From the NCBI RefSeq assembly GCF_011620665.1, contig NZ_WOYQ01000005.1, positions 27,636-75,217 of the forward strand: a stretch of DNA of 47,582 nt. Reading direction: 5' to 3'. Source of the DNA: Microbacterium sp. (GTDB lineage Bacteria; Actinomycetota; Actinomycetes; Actinomycetales; Microbacteriaceae). The notes under the pieces were generated by a model. The model made no database searches. It had not been told where the DNA came from and worked only from the letters and a program-made list of their open reading frames with translations. This document shows, one piece after another, positions 17,696 to 26,842 of the stretch (position 1 is the first letter of the stretch; the number at the start of each line of letters is the position of its first letter). The position numbers and the translations under genes are program-made.

Positions 17696-18535
17696 TCATC
17701 CGGCGGGCGCGACGCAGTCCCACGGGACGGTGACTTCGCCCAGCCGCCAGCGTGCCCGGCCGCCGACGGGCCAGCCGGATGCCGCCATCGCCTCGAGTGT
17801 GACCCGCCAGCGCTGCTCGGCACCGAAGGCCGATGACGCCACCGCCCGGGTCCACTCGGCATCCATCGCCGCCATCAGGGCGTGGACGCGCTCGCCGGGC
17901 ACGTTGCGGTGTATCAGGGCCTTCGGCAGGCGCTCGGCGGCGACGCCGGGGGAGTCCAGCACCGCAAGCCGCAGCGAGATCGTGAGGCTGCGCGGCTGGG
18001 CGTCCTCGCCGAGCTCGATCCAGGTGCAGACGCGTCCCAGCTCGTCGCAGGTGCCCTCCACGACGATGCCGCCGCGGGCCAGTCGAGTCGCCATCAGCGC
18101 CCACGCGCCGGCGACGTCGGATTCGTCGTACTGGCGCAGCACGTTGAACGCACGGATCACCGCCGGGCGCCGCCCCTCGGCGAGCGGCACTTCGAAGCCG
18201 CCGCGGGCGAACGAGACGCGAGCATCCGGTGCGAACGATGTGCGGCCGGCTCGCACATCGGCGAGCTGTGCGACGGCGCGCTGGACTCGCGCGGGGTCGA
18301 TCTCGAGCCCCACGACCTCGACGTCCGGCCGCGCACGTCGCAATCGGGACTCGAGCTCGAAGGCTGTGACTCCGCTGGCTCCGTAGCCGAGGTCGACGAT
18401 CAGCGGGTCGTCGGCGCGGCGCAGCACGGGATGCCGCGCGATCCACCGATCGACGCGGCGCAGCCGATTGGTGTTGGTCGTGCCGCGGGTGATCTTTCCG
18501 CTCGTGCGGGAACCGGGCGGATTCTCCGGCGTCAT
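17696..18535 (-). CDS. Class I SAM-dependent methyltransferase
   Basis: A 279-residue protein with a Rossmann-type SAM site: motif [10 protein letters not shown] (about 47-55) and the acidic end of strand 2 in [10 protein letters not shown]. The middle segment [11 protein letters not shown] and the distal region ending [12 protein letters not shown] are typical of an uncharacterised actinobacterial group. The target is unknown. It is divergent from gpmA with a 41-bp gap between the starts. Confidence 0.8.
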   Translation of the reverse strand: MTPENPPGSRTSGKITRGTTNTNRLRRVDRWIARHPVLRRADDPLIVDLGYGASGVTAFELESRLRRARPDVEVVGLEIDPARVQRAVAQLADVRAGRTSFAPDARVSFARGGFEVPLAEGRRPAVIRAFNVLRQYDESDVAGAWALMATRLARGGIVVEGTCDELGRVCTWIELGEDAQPRSLTISLRLAVLDSPGVAAERLPKALIHRNVPGERVHALMAAMDAEWTRAVASSAFGAEQRWRVTLEAMAASGWPVGGRARWRLGEVTVPWDCVAPAG

Positions 18536-18563
18536 TCCCTCATGATGCCAGCGCCGAGATCGG

Positions 18564-18576
18564 TAGGATGACGGCC
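18564..18576 (+). promoter_or_regulatory. Leaderless promoter -10 of gpmA
   Basis: TAGGAT at 18564-18569, 7 nt spacer, ATG at 18577. This decides the start against an in-frame ATG at 18568 that overlaps the hexamer. Confidence 0.6.
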
Positions 18577-19326
18577 ATGACCGCTCCCTACACGCTCATC
18601 CTCCTCCGCCACGGCCAGAGCGAGTGGAACAAGACCAATCAGTTCACGGGATGGGTCGATGTCCGCCTCACCGAGCAGGGGCAAGCCGAGGCGGCGCGGG
18701 CGGGCGAGCTCCTCGGGGAGGCGGGGCTTCTGCCCGACATCCTGCACACGTCGGTGCTCTCGCGTGCCATTCAGACCGCGAACATCGCGCTCGACACGGC
18801 GGATCGCCTGTGGATCCCGGTGCGGCGCTCCTGGCGCCTCAACGAGCGTCACTACGGTGCCCTTCAGGGCAAGGACAAGGCCGAGACCCTCGAGGAGTTC
18901 GGCAACGAGCAGTTCATGCTGTGGCGTCGTTCCTTCGACGTGCCCCCGCCCGAGCTGGCCGACGACGCCGAGTACAGTCAGTCCGGCGATCCCCGCTACG
19001 CCGGCATCGACGGTGAGGTGCCGCGCACCGAGTCGCTCAAGATCGTGATCGATCGCATGCTCCCGTACTGGGAGTCCGAGATCATCCCCGACCTGCGCAC
19101 CGGAAAGATCGTGCTCGTGACGGCTCACGGCAACTCCCTGCGAGCCCTCGTGAAGCACCTCGACGGCATCAGCGACGCCGACATCTCCGAGCTGAACATC
19201 CCGACCGGCATCCCCTTGGTCTACCGGCTCGGCGACGATTTCATGCCGCTCGAGCCGGCCGCCTACCTCGACCCCGAGGCGGCAGCCGCCGGCGCCGCGG
19301 CCGTCGCGAGCCAGGGCAAGAAGTAG
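18577..19326 (+). CDS. gpmA: 2,3-bisphosphoglycerate-dependent phosphoglycerate mutase
   Basis: Interconverts 3- and 2-phosphoglycerate in glycolysis and gluconeogenesis. The 249-residue protein has the catalytic [10 protein letters not shown] motif (phospho-His) near the N terminus, [10 protein letters not shown] in the middle and [15 protein letters not shown] toward the end. The C-terminal tail is Ala-rich. A leaderless promoter sets the start at 18577. Its neighbour phoU is convergent. Proximity of gpm to senX3-regX3-phoU is also found in mycobacteria. Confidence 0.96.
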   Translation: MTAPYTLILLRHGQSEWNKTNQFTGWVDVRLTEQGQAEAARAGELLGEAGLLPDILHTSVLSRAIQTANIALDTADRLWIPVRRSWRLNERHYGALQGKDKAETLEEFGNEQFMLWRRSFDVPPPELADDAEYSQSGDPRYAGIDGEVPRTESLKIVIDRMLPYWESEIIPDLRTGKIVLVTAHGNSLRALVKHLDGISDADISELNIPTGIPLVYRLGDDFMPLEPAAYLDPEAAAAGAAAVASQGKK

Positions 19327-19335
19327 CGCCGGCGT

Positions 19336-20046
19336 TCAGTCGTCGGCGTTCGCGGGCAGTTCGACGCCGTTGGCGGACGCCACGACGGTGATCGTGTCGG
19401 TGTCAGGCGCCCACTCGCCGGTAGCGAGGTAGGCGACCTTCTTGGCGACATTCAGGGCATGGTCGGCGAAACGCTCGAGGTAGCGGCTCGCGAGGGTCGC
19501 ATCGACGGTCGCGCCGGCCTCTCCCTGCCAGTTGTCGCTGAGGACCTTCTCGAACACCGACAGGTGGAGGTCGTCGAGCTTGTCGTCGAGATCGCGGAGC
19601 GCCTCGATGAGGGTGAGATCCTCTGTGCGGAGGATCTCGGTGAGCACCTTCGCGACCTGAACGTCCAGTTCGCCCATCTTCGTGAACGTGCCCTTCAGGC
19701 CCTTCGGGATGGCTCGCTCGGGGAAGCGCATGCGGGTCAGCTGCGCGATGTGCTCAGCGATGTCACCCATGCGCTCGAGCGATGCGCTGACGCGGAGCGC
19801 GGAAACGACGATGCGCAGGTCCCGCGCGACGGGCTGCTGCCGGGCGAGGATCTCGATCGCGAGCTCGTCCAGCGCGATGGCCTTGTCATCGATGGTCTGG
19901 TCGGCCTCGATGACTTCCTCGGCGAGGGCGACGTCGCTCGTGCCGAAGGCGCGCGTCGCGTGTTCGATCGCGACGGTGACGAGTTCGGCGATTTCCACGA
20001 GGCGCGACTGAACGTCCTCGAGCGACTGGTGGAACACTTCGCGCAT
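19336..20046 (-). CDS. phoU: Phosphate signalling protein PhoU
   Basis: Couples Pst transporter status to the phosphate sensor kinase and represses the regulon in phosphate-replete cells. The 236-residue protein has two three-helix PhoU repeats; metal-binding-type motifs appear as ERMGDIAEHI (first repeat) and ERFADHALNVA (second). ATG at 20046 is 7-8 nt from GAGAGG; an adjacent ATG at 20049 is possible. It is divergent from the sensor kinase, with PHO-box repeats in the shared intergenic region. Confidence 0.94.
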   Translation of the reverse strand: MREVFHQSLEDVQSRLVEIAELVTVAIEHATRAFGTSDVALAEEVIEADQTIDDKAIALDELAIEILARQQPVARDLRIVVSALRVSASLERMGDIAEHIAQLTRMRFPERAIPKGLKGTFTKMGELDVQVAKVLTEILRTEDLTLIEALRDLDDKLDDLHLSVFEKVLSDNWQGEAGATVDATLASRYLERFADHALNVAKKVAYLATGEWAPDTDTITVVASANGVELPANADD

Positions 20047-20105
20047 CATGGAACCTCTCTTCACGGCCGGCACGGCGCCTCCGCAGACTGGCTGATCTTC
20101 CCCTC

Positions 20106-20138
20106 CGAAGGTTAACGAACGGTGCCGGTGCCGTGAAC
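20106..20138 (-). promoter_or_regulatory. Triple PHO-box-like repeat between phoU and senX3
   Basis: On the minus strand three consecutive 11-mers read GTTCACGGCAC, CGGCACCGTTC and GTTAACCTTCG. The outer units match the PHO core GTTCACC at most positions; the middle keeps CAC. The site is about 60 bp upstream of the phoU start and about 61 bp upstream of the TACGCT hexamer of senX3, so it could serve both promoters. A similar placement is known in Streptomyces between phoU and phoRP. Confidence 0.6.
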
Positions 20139-20198
20139 AGTCCCATTGATCGCGCGGACCGCGTACCGCAACGTCCGCGACGCGCGTATCGCCCGGCC

Positions 20199-20210
20199 TA
20201 CGCTGGGTCC
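20199..20210 (+). promoter_or_regulatory. Leaderless promoter -10 of senX3
   Basis: TACGCT at 20199-20204, then GGGTCC, then ATG at 20211. It fixes the start against an in-frame upstream ATG at 20133 that would run through the PHO repeats. Confidence 0.55.
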
Positions 20211-21416
20211 ATGGACTCGACGCAGGTGACGCTCGTCGCTCTCGTGGTGGGCGTCGTCACCGGAGGTGCGCTCGCGGCCCTCGTGCTGGTGGCGCTCCGT
20301 GCGCGAGATCATGCGCGGATGGAGGCCTCGTTCGAGCTTCCCGATGGAACCCGATCGGTCCTGCAGGGTATGGACGATGTCGCCGTCGTCGTCGACACGT
20401 CCCTTCTCATCGTGGCCGCGTCGTCCCCGGCGGAGCTGTTCGGCATGCAGGTGGGCCAAGATCTGCCGAGCGACGATCTGCGCCTGCTGGTGCGCGCGGC
20501 GCGGCGCGCCGAGCATCCCGAATCAGAGAATCTCCGCCTCCGACGCGGGATCGAGCCCCGCCTGGTGACCGCCCGCGCGAGCGCGATCACGGCGCGGCTC
20601 ACTCTCATCGTGATCAGGGACATCACCGAGCGCGAACGCGTGGAGGAGATGCGCCGGGACTTCGTGGCCAACACCAGTCACGAGCTGAAGACTCCGGTCG
20701 GCGCCGTCACCCTGTTGGCGGAGGCGATCGAGTCGGCCGCCGACGACCCCGACCAGGTGCGTCACTTCGCCTCGCGCCTGATCGCCGAGGCCGGCCGACT
20801 GGGGCAGTTGACCTCGCGCATCATGAATCTTTCCCGGCTGCAGTCGGCCGACGATCTCACCGAGCTGCGGGACGTCTCGATCGACGAGGTCGTCGCGGCC
20901 GCGATCGAATCGCAGTCGCTCGCGGCGCAGTCCGCTGAGATCACGATCACGCGCGCGGGCTCGCGGCGAGCCTATGTGCGCGGCGACGTGCAGGTGCTCA
21001 CCGACGCGGTGGCCAATCTGGTCGCGAATGCGATCGCGTATTCGCCCGCAGGTGCGCAGGTCGGCGTCGGCGTCAAGGTCGTCGACGGTGTGGTCTCGAT
21101 CGCGGTCACCGACCACGGCATCGGCATCCCCGAGGATGAGCAGCGGCGGGTGTTCGAGCGCTTCTATCGCGCCGACCAGGCCCGCTCTCGCCGCACGGGG
21201 GGCACCGGCCTCGGGCTGTCGATCGTCAAGCACGCCGTGCAGCGCCACGGCGGCGAGATCGAGCTGTGGTCACGACCCGGGCGCGGTTCCACCTTCACGG
21301 TGCGACTTCCGGCTGTGGATCCGCCGCCCGACCTGCCGGGCAAGAAGCGGCGTGTGGCGAAGAAGAAGAAGAAGGCCGCGAAAGCCGCGGCCGTCAACCG
21401 AGAGAAGACTCCATGA
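20211..21416 (+). CDS. senX3: Phosphate sensor histidine kinase (SenX3/PhoR-like)
   Basis: The kinase of the phosphate-starvation two-component system. The 401-residue protein has one N-terminal membrane span (about 6-28), a PAS-like region (about 50-140), the H-box SHELKTP with phospho-His157, N-box NLVANAIAYSP, G1 DHGIGIPEDEQ and G2 GGTGLGLSI. A Lys-rich tail (KKRRVAKKKKKAAKAAA) follows the kinase domain. Residues upstream of the MDSTQ start are rejected because they overlap the promoter. Its stop overlaps the start of the regulator (ATGA). Confidence 0.92.
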   Translation: MDSTQVTLVALVVGVVTGGALAALVLVALRARDHARMEASFELPDGTRSVLQGMDDVAVVVDTSLLIVAASSPAELFGMQVGQDLPSDDLRLLVRAARRAEHPESENLRLRRGIEPRLVTARASAITARLTLIVIRDITERERVEEMRRDFVANTSHELKTPVGAVTLLAEAIESAADDPDQVRHFASRLIAEAGRLGQLTSRIMNLSRLQSADDLTELRDVSIDEVVAAAIESQSLAAQSAEITITRAGSRRAYVRGDVQVLTDAVANLVANAIAYSPAGAQVGVGVKVVDGVVSIAVTDHGIGIPEDEQRRVFERFYRADQARSRRTGGTGLGLSIVKHAVQRHGGEIELWSRPGRGSTFTVRLPAVDPPPDLPGKKRRVAKKKKKAAKAAAVNREKTP

Positions 21417-22096
21417 CTCGCGTGCTGATCGTCGAGGACGAACCCGACCTGGCCGACCCCCTCGCCTACCTCCTCCGCAGAGAAGGCTTCGACGTCGAGA
21501 TCGCAGAGGACGGCCCGTCGGCCTTGGATGCATTCGGGGCCCGCGGCGCCGACATCGTGCTTCTCGATCTCATGCTCCCGGGGATGCCCGGCACCGAGGT
21601 GTGCCGCATCATTCGGACGACCTCGACGGTGCCGATCATCATGCTGACCGCCAAAGACGGTGAGATCGACATCGTGGTCGGCCTGGAGCTCGGGGCTGAT
21701 GACTACGTGACCAAGCCGTACTCGTCGCGTGAGCTGCTGGCGCGGATGCGGGCCGTCCTGCGCCGCTCGGAGGGACCCGATCTCGGCTCAGACGAGCGCG
21801 TCGTAGAGGGCGGCCGGGTCGTGATGGACATGGACCGGCACACGGTCTCGGTCGACGGCTCGGTGATCTCGATGCCGTTGAAGGAATTCGAGCTGCTCGA
21901 GGTTCTGATGCGCAACGCCGGTCGCGTGCTGACGCGCGGTCAGTTGATCGACCGCGTCTGGGGGAGCGACTACTTCGGCGACACCAAGACGCTCGATGTC
22001 CACATCAAACGCATCCGCTCCCGGATCGAACGCAACCCCAGTGAGCCCACCATGCTGCTCACCGTGCGCGGACTGGGGTACCGCTTCGAGAGCTGA
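21413..22096 (+). CDS. regX3: Phosphate response regulator (RegX3/PhoP-like)
   Basis: A 227-residue OmpR-family regulator. The receiver has the acidic pocket VEDEPD, phospho-acceptor Asp52 in LLDLMLPG, the switch Thr in MLTAKD and Lys in VTKPYSSRE. The C-terminal winged helix includes WGSDYFGDTKTLDVHIKRIRSRI. It overlaps the kinase by 4 nt. It is the probable binder of the PHO boxes at 4583, 13619 and 20106, controlling pst, ppk and its own locus. Confidence 0.93.
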   Translation: MTRVLIVEDEPDLADPLAYLLRREGFDVEIAEDGPSALDAFGARGADIVLLDLMLPGMPGTEVCRIIRTTSTVPIIMLTAKDGEIDIVVGLELGADDYVTKPYSSRELLARMRAVLRRSEGPDLGSDERVVEGGRVVMDMDRHTVSVDGSVISMPLKEFELLEVLMRNAGRVLTRGQLIDRVWGSDYFGDTKTLDVHIKRIRSRIERNPSEPTMLLTVRGLGYRFES

Positions 22097-22100
22097 TCTG

Positions 22101-22140
22101 GTGGTCCTGGTCAGTCCTGGTCAGTCCTGGTCAGTCCTGG
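22101..22140. repeat. Three to four tandem copies of a 10-bp unit
   Basis: TCAGTCCTGG is repeated perfectly at 22111-22120, 22121-22130 and 22131-22140, preceded by a degenerate copy at 22101-22110. It fills the convergent gap between regX3 and the lipoprotein gene; the third copy supplies the last codons and stop of the latter. Confidence 0.9.
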
Positions 22141-22598
22141 GGGACGAAGTCGGCCAGGTACTCCAGGCTGCCGTCGAGCACGGGGATGAAGTACGCGACC
22201 CCCTCACCGTCGCCGGACTGGAACGTGAGCTCGACGTTCGTCCCGGGCGCGGAATCCACGCGGCGCAGGAGCAACGGCTCGGCTCCGTCGAAGCCGAGGC
22301 TCACCGTGGAGTGCGCCGGCACACGCACGGTCTGCGTCGCGCCGTCCAGGCCCACCAGCAGAGTTTCAGTGGTGCCGGTGTCGTTGACGACGGCGGCCAG
22401 GAAGTTGGCTGTGGCCCCCGACTCGTCGGCCACCAGCAGGGCGTTGCGCACCTTGAGGGGGCCCGAGTCGGGGATATTGACACCGTCCGCCGCCGAGAAG
22501 GGGATGGTCGTCGCGGGCATGGTGAAAGTGCTGCAACCGGTGGCGCCGAGGACCACAGCGGCACCGAGGGCAAGCGAAGCGAGCAGACGCGATTTCAC
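22131..22598 (-). CDS. Putative lipoprotein, unknown function
   Basis: A 155-residue exported protein with a lipoprotein signal: MKSRLLASLALGAAVVLGA, then ATGC with the lipidated Cys (residue 22). The mature part is beta-rich, of the kind found in small actinobacterial lipoproteins thought to contain an immunoglobulin-like or DUF-type fold; I cannot name the family. GTG at 22598 is chosen because a strong GGAGGA lies 6 nt upstream. The C terminus (FVPQD) runs into the tandem 10-bp repeat. It is convergent with regX3. Confidence 0.8.
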   Translation of the reverse strand: MKSRLLASLALGAAVVLGATGCSTFTMPATTIPFSAADGVNIPDSGPLKVRNALLVADESGATANFLAAVVNDTGTTETLLVGLDGATQTVRVPAHSTVSLGFDGAEPLLLRRVDSAPGTNVELTFQSGDGEGVAYFIPVLDGSLEYLADFVPQD

Positions 22599-22702
22599 GG
22601 ATCCTCCAGAGGGCAGAACGGTTTCACACAGTCTACGGTGATCGGCAGCACTCACTACGCGCGCGCGGGGGCCAGTCGGCGAACCCTATCGTATATCGCC
22701 TG

Positions 22703-22711
22703 TGGTATCCT
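22703..22711 (+). promoter_or_regulatory. Extended -10 promoter of carD
   Basis: TGG followed by TATCCT (22706-22711) forms an extended -10. Transcription would begin near 22718, giving a leader of about 20 nt that contains the GAAAGGAC ribosome binding site at 22720-22727. No good -35 hexamer is seen. Confidence 0.5.
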
Positions 22712-22737
22712 TTAGGTTGCCGAAAGGACATAACTGC

Positions 22738-23220
22738 ATGCTTTTTGAGGTTGGCGAGACGGTCGTCTATCCGCACCACGGGGCCGCTACGATCATCGAG
22801 GTCAAAGACCGGGTCATCAAGGGCGAGACCAAGAGATATCTGAAGCTGAACGTCACTCAGGGCGATCTGATCATCGAGGTTCCGGCGGACAATGTCGACC
22901 TTGTGGGCGTGCGTGACGTGATCGGTCAAGACGGTCTCGAGCGGGTCTACGACGTGTTGCGAGCGCCCTTCACCGAAGAGCCGACCAACTGGTCGCGCCG
23001 CTACAAGGCGAACCTCGAGAAGCTGGCCTCCGGCGACGTCATCAAGGTGAGCGAAGTCGTGCGCGACCTGTGGCGCCGTGACCAGGACCGCGGGCTGTCG
23101 GCCGGCGAGAAGCGAATGCTCGCCAAGGCGCGCCAGATCCTCGTCTCCGAGATCGCTCTCGCGCTCAAGGCCGACGAAGAGCACGCGTCCGCAGTGCTCG
23201 ACGACGTTCTCGCCAGCTGA
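22738..23220 (+). CDS. carD: RNA-polymerase-binding transcription factor CarD
   Basis: Binds the RNA polymerase beta subunit and stabilises open promoter complexes, mainly at rRNA and other weak promoters. The 160-residue protein has the N-terminal Tudor-like interaction domain ([17 protein letters not shown]) and a helical DNA-binding domain including [14 protein letters not shown], with the conserved Trp that wedges the -10 junction. It begins the carD-ispDF-cysS-rlmB block conserved in actinobacteria. Confidence 0.97.
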   Translation: MLFEVGETVVYPHHGAATIIEVKDRVIKGETKRYLKLNVTQGDLIIEVPADNVDLVGVRDVIGQDGLERVYDVLRAPFTEEPTNWSRRYKANLEKLASGDVIKVSEVVRDLWRRDQDRGLSAGEKRMLAKARQILVSEIALALKADEEHASAVLDDVLAS

Positions 23221-23242
23221 ATCGCCGGCCTCGTTGAATCGG

Positions 23243-23255
23243 TAGTCTCGGGGCC
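23243..23255 (+). promoter_or_regulatory. Leaderless promoter -10 of ispDF
   Basis: TAGTCT at 23243-23248, 7 nt, ATG at 23256. It gives ispDF its own promoter in the 35-bp gap after carD. Confidence 0.6.
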
Positions 23256-24455
23256 ATGAGTTCCGATGCAGTACCGACCCCGCGCGTCGCCGTGATCGTC
23301 GTCGCGGCGGGTTCGGGCACACGTCTGGCAGCGGGGGCGCCCAAGGCGTTCATCGGCATCGACGCGCACTCGATTCTTCACCACTGCCTCGCGCGCGTGC
23401 TCGCGGGCGAGCTGGCGCAGGTCATCGTGGTCGCTCCGGAAGATCGCGTGGGCGACGCCCTCACCGAGGTGCGCGCTGTCGCGGGAGCGCGCCACGAGCT
23501 GATCAGCGTCGTCGCGGGCGGCTCGACGCGGCAGCAATCGGTTGCCGCGGGCCTTCGCGCAGTGTGGCCCGATGTCGAATACGTGCTCGTGCATGACGCG
23601 GCCCGCGCGCTCACTCCCCCCGGTGTCTTCGCACGCGTCGTCGCCGCCCTGCAGGACGGCAACGACGCGGTGCTGCCCGTGCTGCCGCTCATCGACACCG
23701 TCAAACGCGTCGACGGCACACGGGTGATCGCGGCGCTGGACCGCTCCGAGTTGGTCACGGCCCAGACGCCCCAGGGCTTCCGGCGGTCGGTGCTGGACGC
23801 CGTGTACGCGGCCGCGACAGTCGATCACACCGATGATGCGGCACTCGTGCAGGCCGCCGGCCACGATGTCGTGACGGTCGCGGGCGACGATCTCGCCTTC
23901 AAGATCACGAGGCCGGCGGACCTCGACCGCGCGCGGGCGCTCCTCGGCGATCCGGTCGAACGAGCCGTGCCGTCCGGGGTGCTGCCGCGGGTGGGCATCG
24001 GCACCGACGTGCACGCGTACGGCGGGGAGGGCGCGCTGTGGCTCGCCGGCCTGGAGTGGCCGGGGGAGAACCCGCTTTCCGGCCATTCCGATGGCGATGC
24101 CGTCGCCCACGCGATCGTCGACGCTCTGCTGGCCGCGGCCGGGCTGGGCGATATCGGCGCTCACTTCGGGACGGATGATCCGGAGTACGCCGGCGCGCAT
24201 GCCGCGGTGTTCCTCGCTCGCACGCGTGAGCTGCTGTCCCGTGCGGGATTCGCGATCGGCAACGTGTCGGTGCAGGTGCAGTCGAATCAGCCGAAGCTGG
24301 CACCTCGCCGGGCCGAGGCAGAGGCCGTTCTCGGGAGCGCGCTCGGGGCGCCCGTGGCGGTGTCGGCCACCACGACCGACGGGCTCGGCTTCACCGGGTC
24401 GGGCGACGGTGTCGCGGCTTTCGCGGTCGCCCTGGTCGTGCCGCTTCCCGCTTGA
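23256..24455 (+). CDS. ispDF: Bifunctional IspD/IspF of the MEP isoprenoid pathway
   Basis: A 399-residue fusion. Residues 1 to about 235 are IspD (MEP cytidylyltransferase), with AAGSGTRL...PKAF near the N terminus and [10 protein letters not shown]. From about 247 onward is IspF (MECDP synthase), with metal ligands in [11 protein letters not shown] and [22 protein letters not shown] in two stretches, ending at [12 protein letters not shown]. In mycobacteria ispD and ispF are adjacent separate genes; the fusion occurs in several other bacteria. The final 9 bp lie between convergent genes. Confidence 0.95.
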   Translation: MSSDAVPTPRVAVIVVAAGSGTRLAAGAPKAFIGIDAHSILHHCLARVLAGELAQVIVVAPEDRVGDALTEVRAVAGARHELISVVAGGSTRQQSVAAGLRAVWPDVEYVLVHDAARALTPPGVFARVVAALQDGNDAVLPVLPLIDTVKRVDGTRVIAALDRSELVTAQTPQGFRRSVLDAVYAAATVDHTDDAALVQAAGHDVVTVAGDDLAFKITRPADLDRARALLGDPVERAVPSGVLPRVGIGTDVHAYGGEGALWLAGLEWPGENPLSGHSDGDAVAHAIVDALLAAAGLGDIGAHFGTDDPEYAGAHAAVFLARTRELLSRAGFAIGNVSVQVQSNQPKLAPRRAEAEAVLGSALGAPVAVSATTTDGLGFTGSGDGVAAFAVALVVPLPA

Positions 24456-24464
24456 GTGCGGGAG

Positions 24465-25385
24465 CTACGCCTCGATCGCGAACGGAGCCGGATCGCGCGC
24501 GGCGCGGGAGCCCCACGCCAACAGCGCGAGCCCGGCCCCGAGGACGAGCAGGCCGATCACAGCCAGGAGGGACAGACGCTCCCCGAGCACGATGATCCCG
24601 AGGAGTGCAGCCGTCAGGGGCTCGCCGAGCGTCAGAGTCGCGGCCGTCGCAGCAGACAGGCCCTGCAGCCCCCACGTGAACAGGAGGTATGCGACGGCGA
24701 TTGTCGCAAGCCCCAGCCAGAGTGCCATCACGAGGCCGCGCGGGTCGCCCATCCAGCCGACGTCGACGAACGGCAGAGCCAGCGCGCACAGGACCGCAGA
24801 GCCGGCGCCCATGCTCCCGACGACCGTGAACGCGTCCCACTTCTGGTCCAGCAGTCGTCGCTGCACGTTCGCGATCACCGCGAACGAGGCGCCTGCGCCG
24901 ACGGCACCGGCGATTCCGAGCGGATCGGTGCCGCGTTCGGGCGACCCTCCGACGCCGAGGAGGGCTACGCCGAGGGTGGCGAGGGCGGTCGCCGCGATCC
25001 AGACGCGCGAGGGGAGGCGGCGGGTCCGTGCCCATTCAAGCAGGCCGGCCAGAACGGGCGCCGAGCCGAGAGCGATCACGGTGCTCACGGCGACGCCGTT
25101 GCGCGCGGTTCCCATGAAGAAGAGGGGCTGATAGACGGCCAGACACACGCCCGTCACGGCCATCAGCAGGACGGGACCGGCGCCGAGGAGCGGGCGAACA
25201 GCGACGCGCCCACGTCGTCGCCGACGCGCGAGCGCAAACGAGACGAGAGCGAGTGCGCTGCCGCCGATCGTCATTCTCATCACGCCGATCGACAGAGGGG
25301 TGGTTCCCTCGGGTCCGAGGGCTTGCGAGGTGCCGGTCGTACCGAACAGAACGGCGGCCGCGAGGATGGCGAGAACAGAGCGCAC
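24465..25385 (-). CDS. EamA/DMT-family transporter
   Basis: A 306-residue inner-membrane protein with about ten hydrophobic segments in two homologous EamA halves. The second half has the family-typical ATAATLTLGEPLTAALLG. The substrate is unknown; relatives export amino acids or metabolites. The GTG start at 25385 lies 6 nt behind TAGAAC on the minus strand, with no Shine-Dalgarno. It interrupts the conserved carD-ispDF-cysS order and is oriented against it, so it is probably a lineage-specific insertion. Confidence 0.88.
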   Translation of the reverse strand: MRSVLAILAAAVLFGTTGTSQALGPEGTTPLSIGVMRMTIGGSALALVSFALARRRRRGRVAVRPLLGAGPVLLMAVTGVCLAVYQPLFFMGTARNGVAVSTVIALGSAPVLAGLLEWARTRRLPSRVWIAATALATLGVALLGVGGSPERGTDPLGIAGAVGAGASFAVIANVQRRLLDQKWDAFTVVGSMGAGSAVLCALALPFVDVGWMGDPRGLVMALWLGLATIAVAYLLFTWGLQGLSAATAATLTLGEPLTAALLGIIVLGERLSLLAVIGLLVLGAGLALLAWGSRAARDPAPFAIEA

Positions 25386-25420
25386 CTGATAGTTCTACCG
25401 TGCGCCGGTAGGCTGGCGCG
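25386..25420. promoter_or_regulatory. Divergent overlapping leaderless promoters (EamA gene and cysS)
   Basis: In 35 bp there are two outward hexamers. TAGAAC (minus, 25397-25392) lies 6 nt from GTG 25385. TAGGCT (plus, 25409-25414) lies 6 nt from GTG 25421. Only 11 bp separate the hexamers, so each polymerase footprint would cover the other promoter. Confidence 0.55.
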
Positions 25421-26842
25421 GTGACGGTTCGGCTCTATGACACTCAGGCGCAGGCGATGCGAGACTTCGCGCCCGTGGACCCGGAGCGCGTCACGATGTA
25501 TGTCTGCGGTCCGACGGTGCAGTCCGGGCCCGGCATCCACCACCTCCGCGCCGCGCTCGCCTTCGATCTGCTGCGTCGCTGGCTCGTGCACCGCTACGGG
25601 CGGGTGACCTTTGTGCGCAATGTCACCGACATCGACGACAAGGTGCTTGCGAACGCGACCGACGCTGAACCCTGGTGGGCGCTGGCGTACCGAACGGAGC
25701 AGGAGTTCGCGCGGGCGTATGCCGCGATCGGCATCCTGCCGCCGACGTACGAGCCGCGCGCGACCGGGTCGATCCCTCAGATGGTCGCGCTGATCGAGCG
25801 TCTCATTGCGCGCGGTCACGCCTACACCTCGGCCGGCTCAGCGGGAGGGAGAGCGGGTGACGTGTACTTCGACGTGCGCTCGTGGCCCGCGTACGGTGCG
25901 CTCACCCACCAGTCGATCGATGCGATGGAATCCGCCGCCGACGCGGATTCGCGCGGCAAGCGCGACCCCCGCGACTTCGCGCTGTGGAAGGGCGCGAAGG
26001 AGACCGAGCCGGCCGACGCCGTGTGGGACTCGCCCTGGGGCCCCGGCCGCCCCGGATGGCACATCGAGTGCTCGGCCATGAGCCGGCGCTACCTCGGCTC
26101 CGAGTTCGACATCCACGGCGGCGGACTGGATCTGCGGTTCCCGCACCACGAGAACGAACTGGCCCAATCCACGGCGGCCGGCGACCGTTTCGCACGCTAC
26201 TGGGTGCACAACGGTCTGGTGACGGTCGGCGACCAGAAGATGTCCAAGTCGCTCGGCAACTACCGTCTCGCCGCCGACGTGCTCGCCGAGCGCGACCCGC
26301 TGGTCGTGCGCTACGCGCTCGGCGCGGCCCACTACCGGTCCACTCTGGATCTGAGCGCCGAGAGCTTCGATGAGGCCGAGGCGGCAGTCTCGCGCATCCG
26401 GACTTTTCAGCAGCGCGCCCGGCGGATGCGGGGTACGCCGAGCCGGCTGACCGCGACAGAGCTTCCGGCCGCTTTCGCAGACGCGCTGGACGACGACCTC
26501 GGAGTCCCGCAGGCGCTTGCGGTCGTGCACGAGACTGTCCGGGCGGGCAACGTCGCGCTCGACGCGCGCGATCACGATCGCGCAGCGGAAGCATCCGTCC
26601 AGGTGGCGCAGATGACCGGCATCCTGGGGCTCGACCCCGACGACCCGCAGTGGCGGGACCCGCACGGCGGCGCCGAGGCGGCAGCGCTCGATCGTCTCGT
26701 GCGGGCGATGATCACTCAGCGCGCCGAAGCGCGCACGAACAAGGACTGGGCGGCGGCCGACCGAATCCGCGATGCGATCGCGGCGGCCGGCGTCGTCCTC
26801 GAAGACGGTCCCGAGGGGACCCATTGGAGCATTCATGACTAA
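25421..26842 (+). CDS. cysS: Cysteine-tRNA ligase with altered HIGH motif
   Basis: Charges tRNA-Cys. The 473-residue length, zinc ligand Cys29 (MYVCGPTVQ), [13 protein letters not shown], the zinc ligands around [11 protein letters not shown] and KMSKSLGN are all typical of CysRS. It is not MshC, which is shorter and reads CGITPYD. The class I ATP-site motif, normally PHIGHLR, reads PGIHHLR at residues 37-43 (codons at 25532-25543), so the first His is Gly and the Gly is His. Everything else looks intact. GTG at 25421 is set by TAGGCT 6 nt upstream. It overlaps rlmB by 8 nt. Confidence 0.93.
   Translation: MTVRLYDTQAQAMRDFAPVDPERVTMYVCGPTVQSGPGIHHLRAALAFDLLRRWLVHRYGRVTFVRNVTDIDDKVLANATDAEPWWALAYRTEQEFARAYAAIGILPPTYEPRATGSIPQMVALIERLIARGHAYTSAGSAGGRAGDVYFDVRSWPAYGALTHQSIDAMESAADADSRGKRDPRDFALWKGAKETEPADAVWDSPWGPGRPGWHIECSAMSRRYLGSEFDIHGGGLDLRFPHHENELAQSTAAGDRFARYWVHNGLVTVGDQKMSKSLGNYRLAADVLAERDPLVVRYALGAAHYRSTLDLSAESFDEAEAAVSRIRTFQQRARRMRGTPSRLTATELPAAFADALDDDLGVPQALAVVHETVRAGNVALDARDHDRAAEASVQVAQMTGILGLDPDDPQWRDPHGGAEAAALDRLVRAMITQRAEARTNKDWAAADRIRDAIAAAGVVLEDGPEGTHWSIHD

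Noticed and set aside
25421..26842. MshC (mycothiol ligase) instead of CysRS
   Set aside because: Length, CGPTVQ near the N terminus and KMSKSLGN with the C-terminal region fit CysRS.
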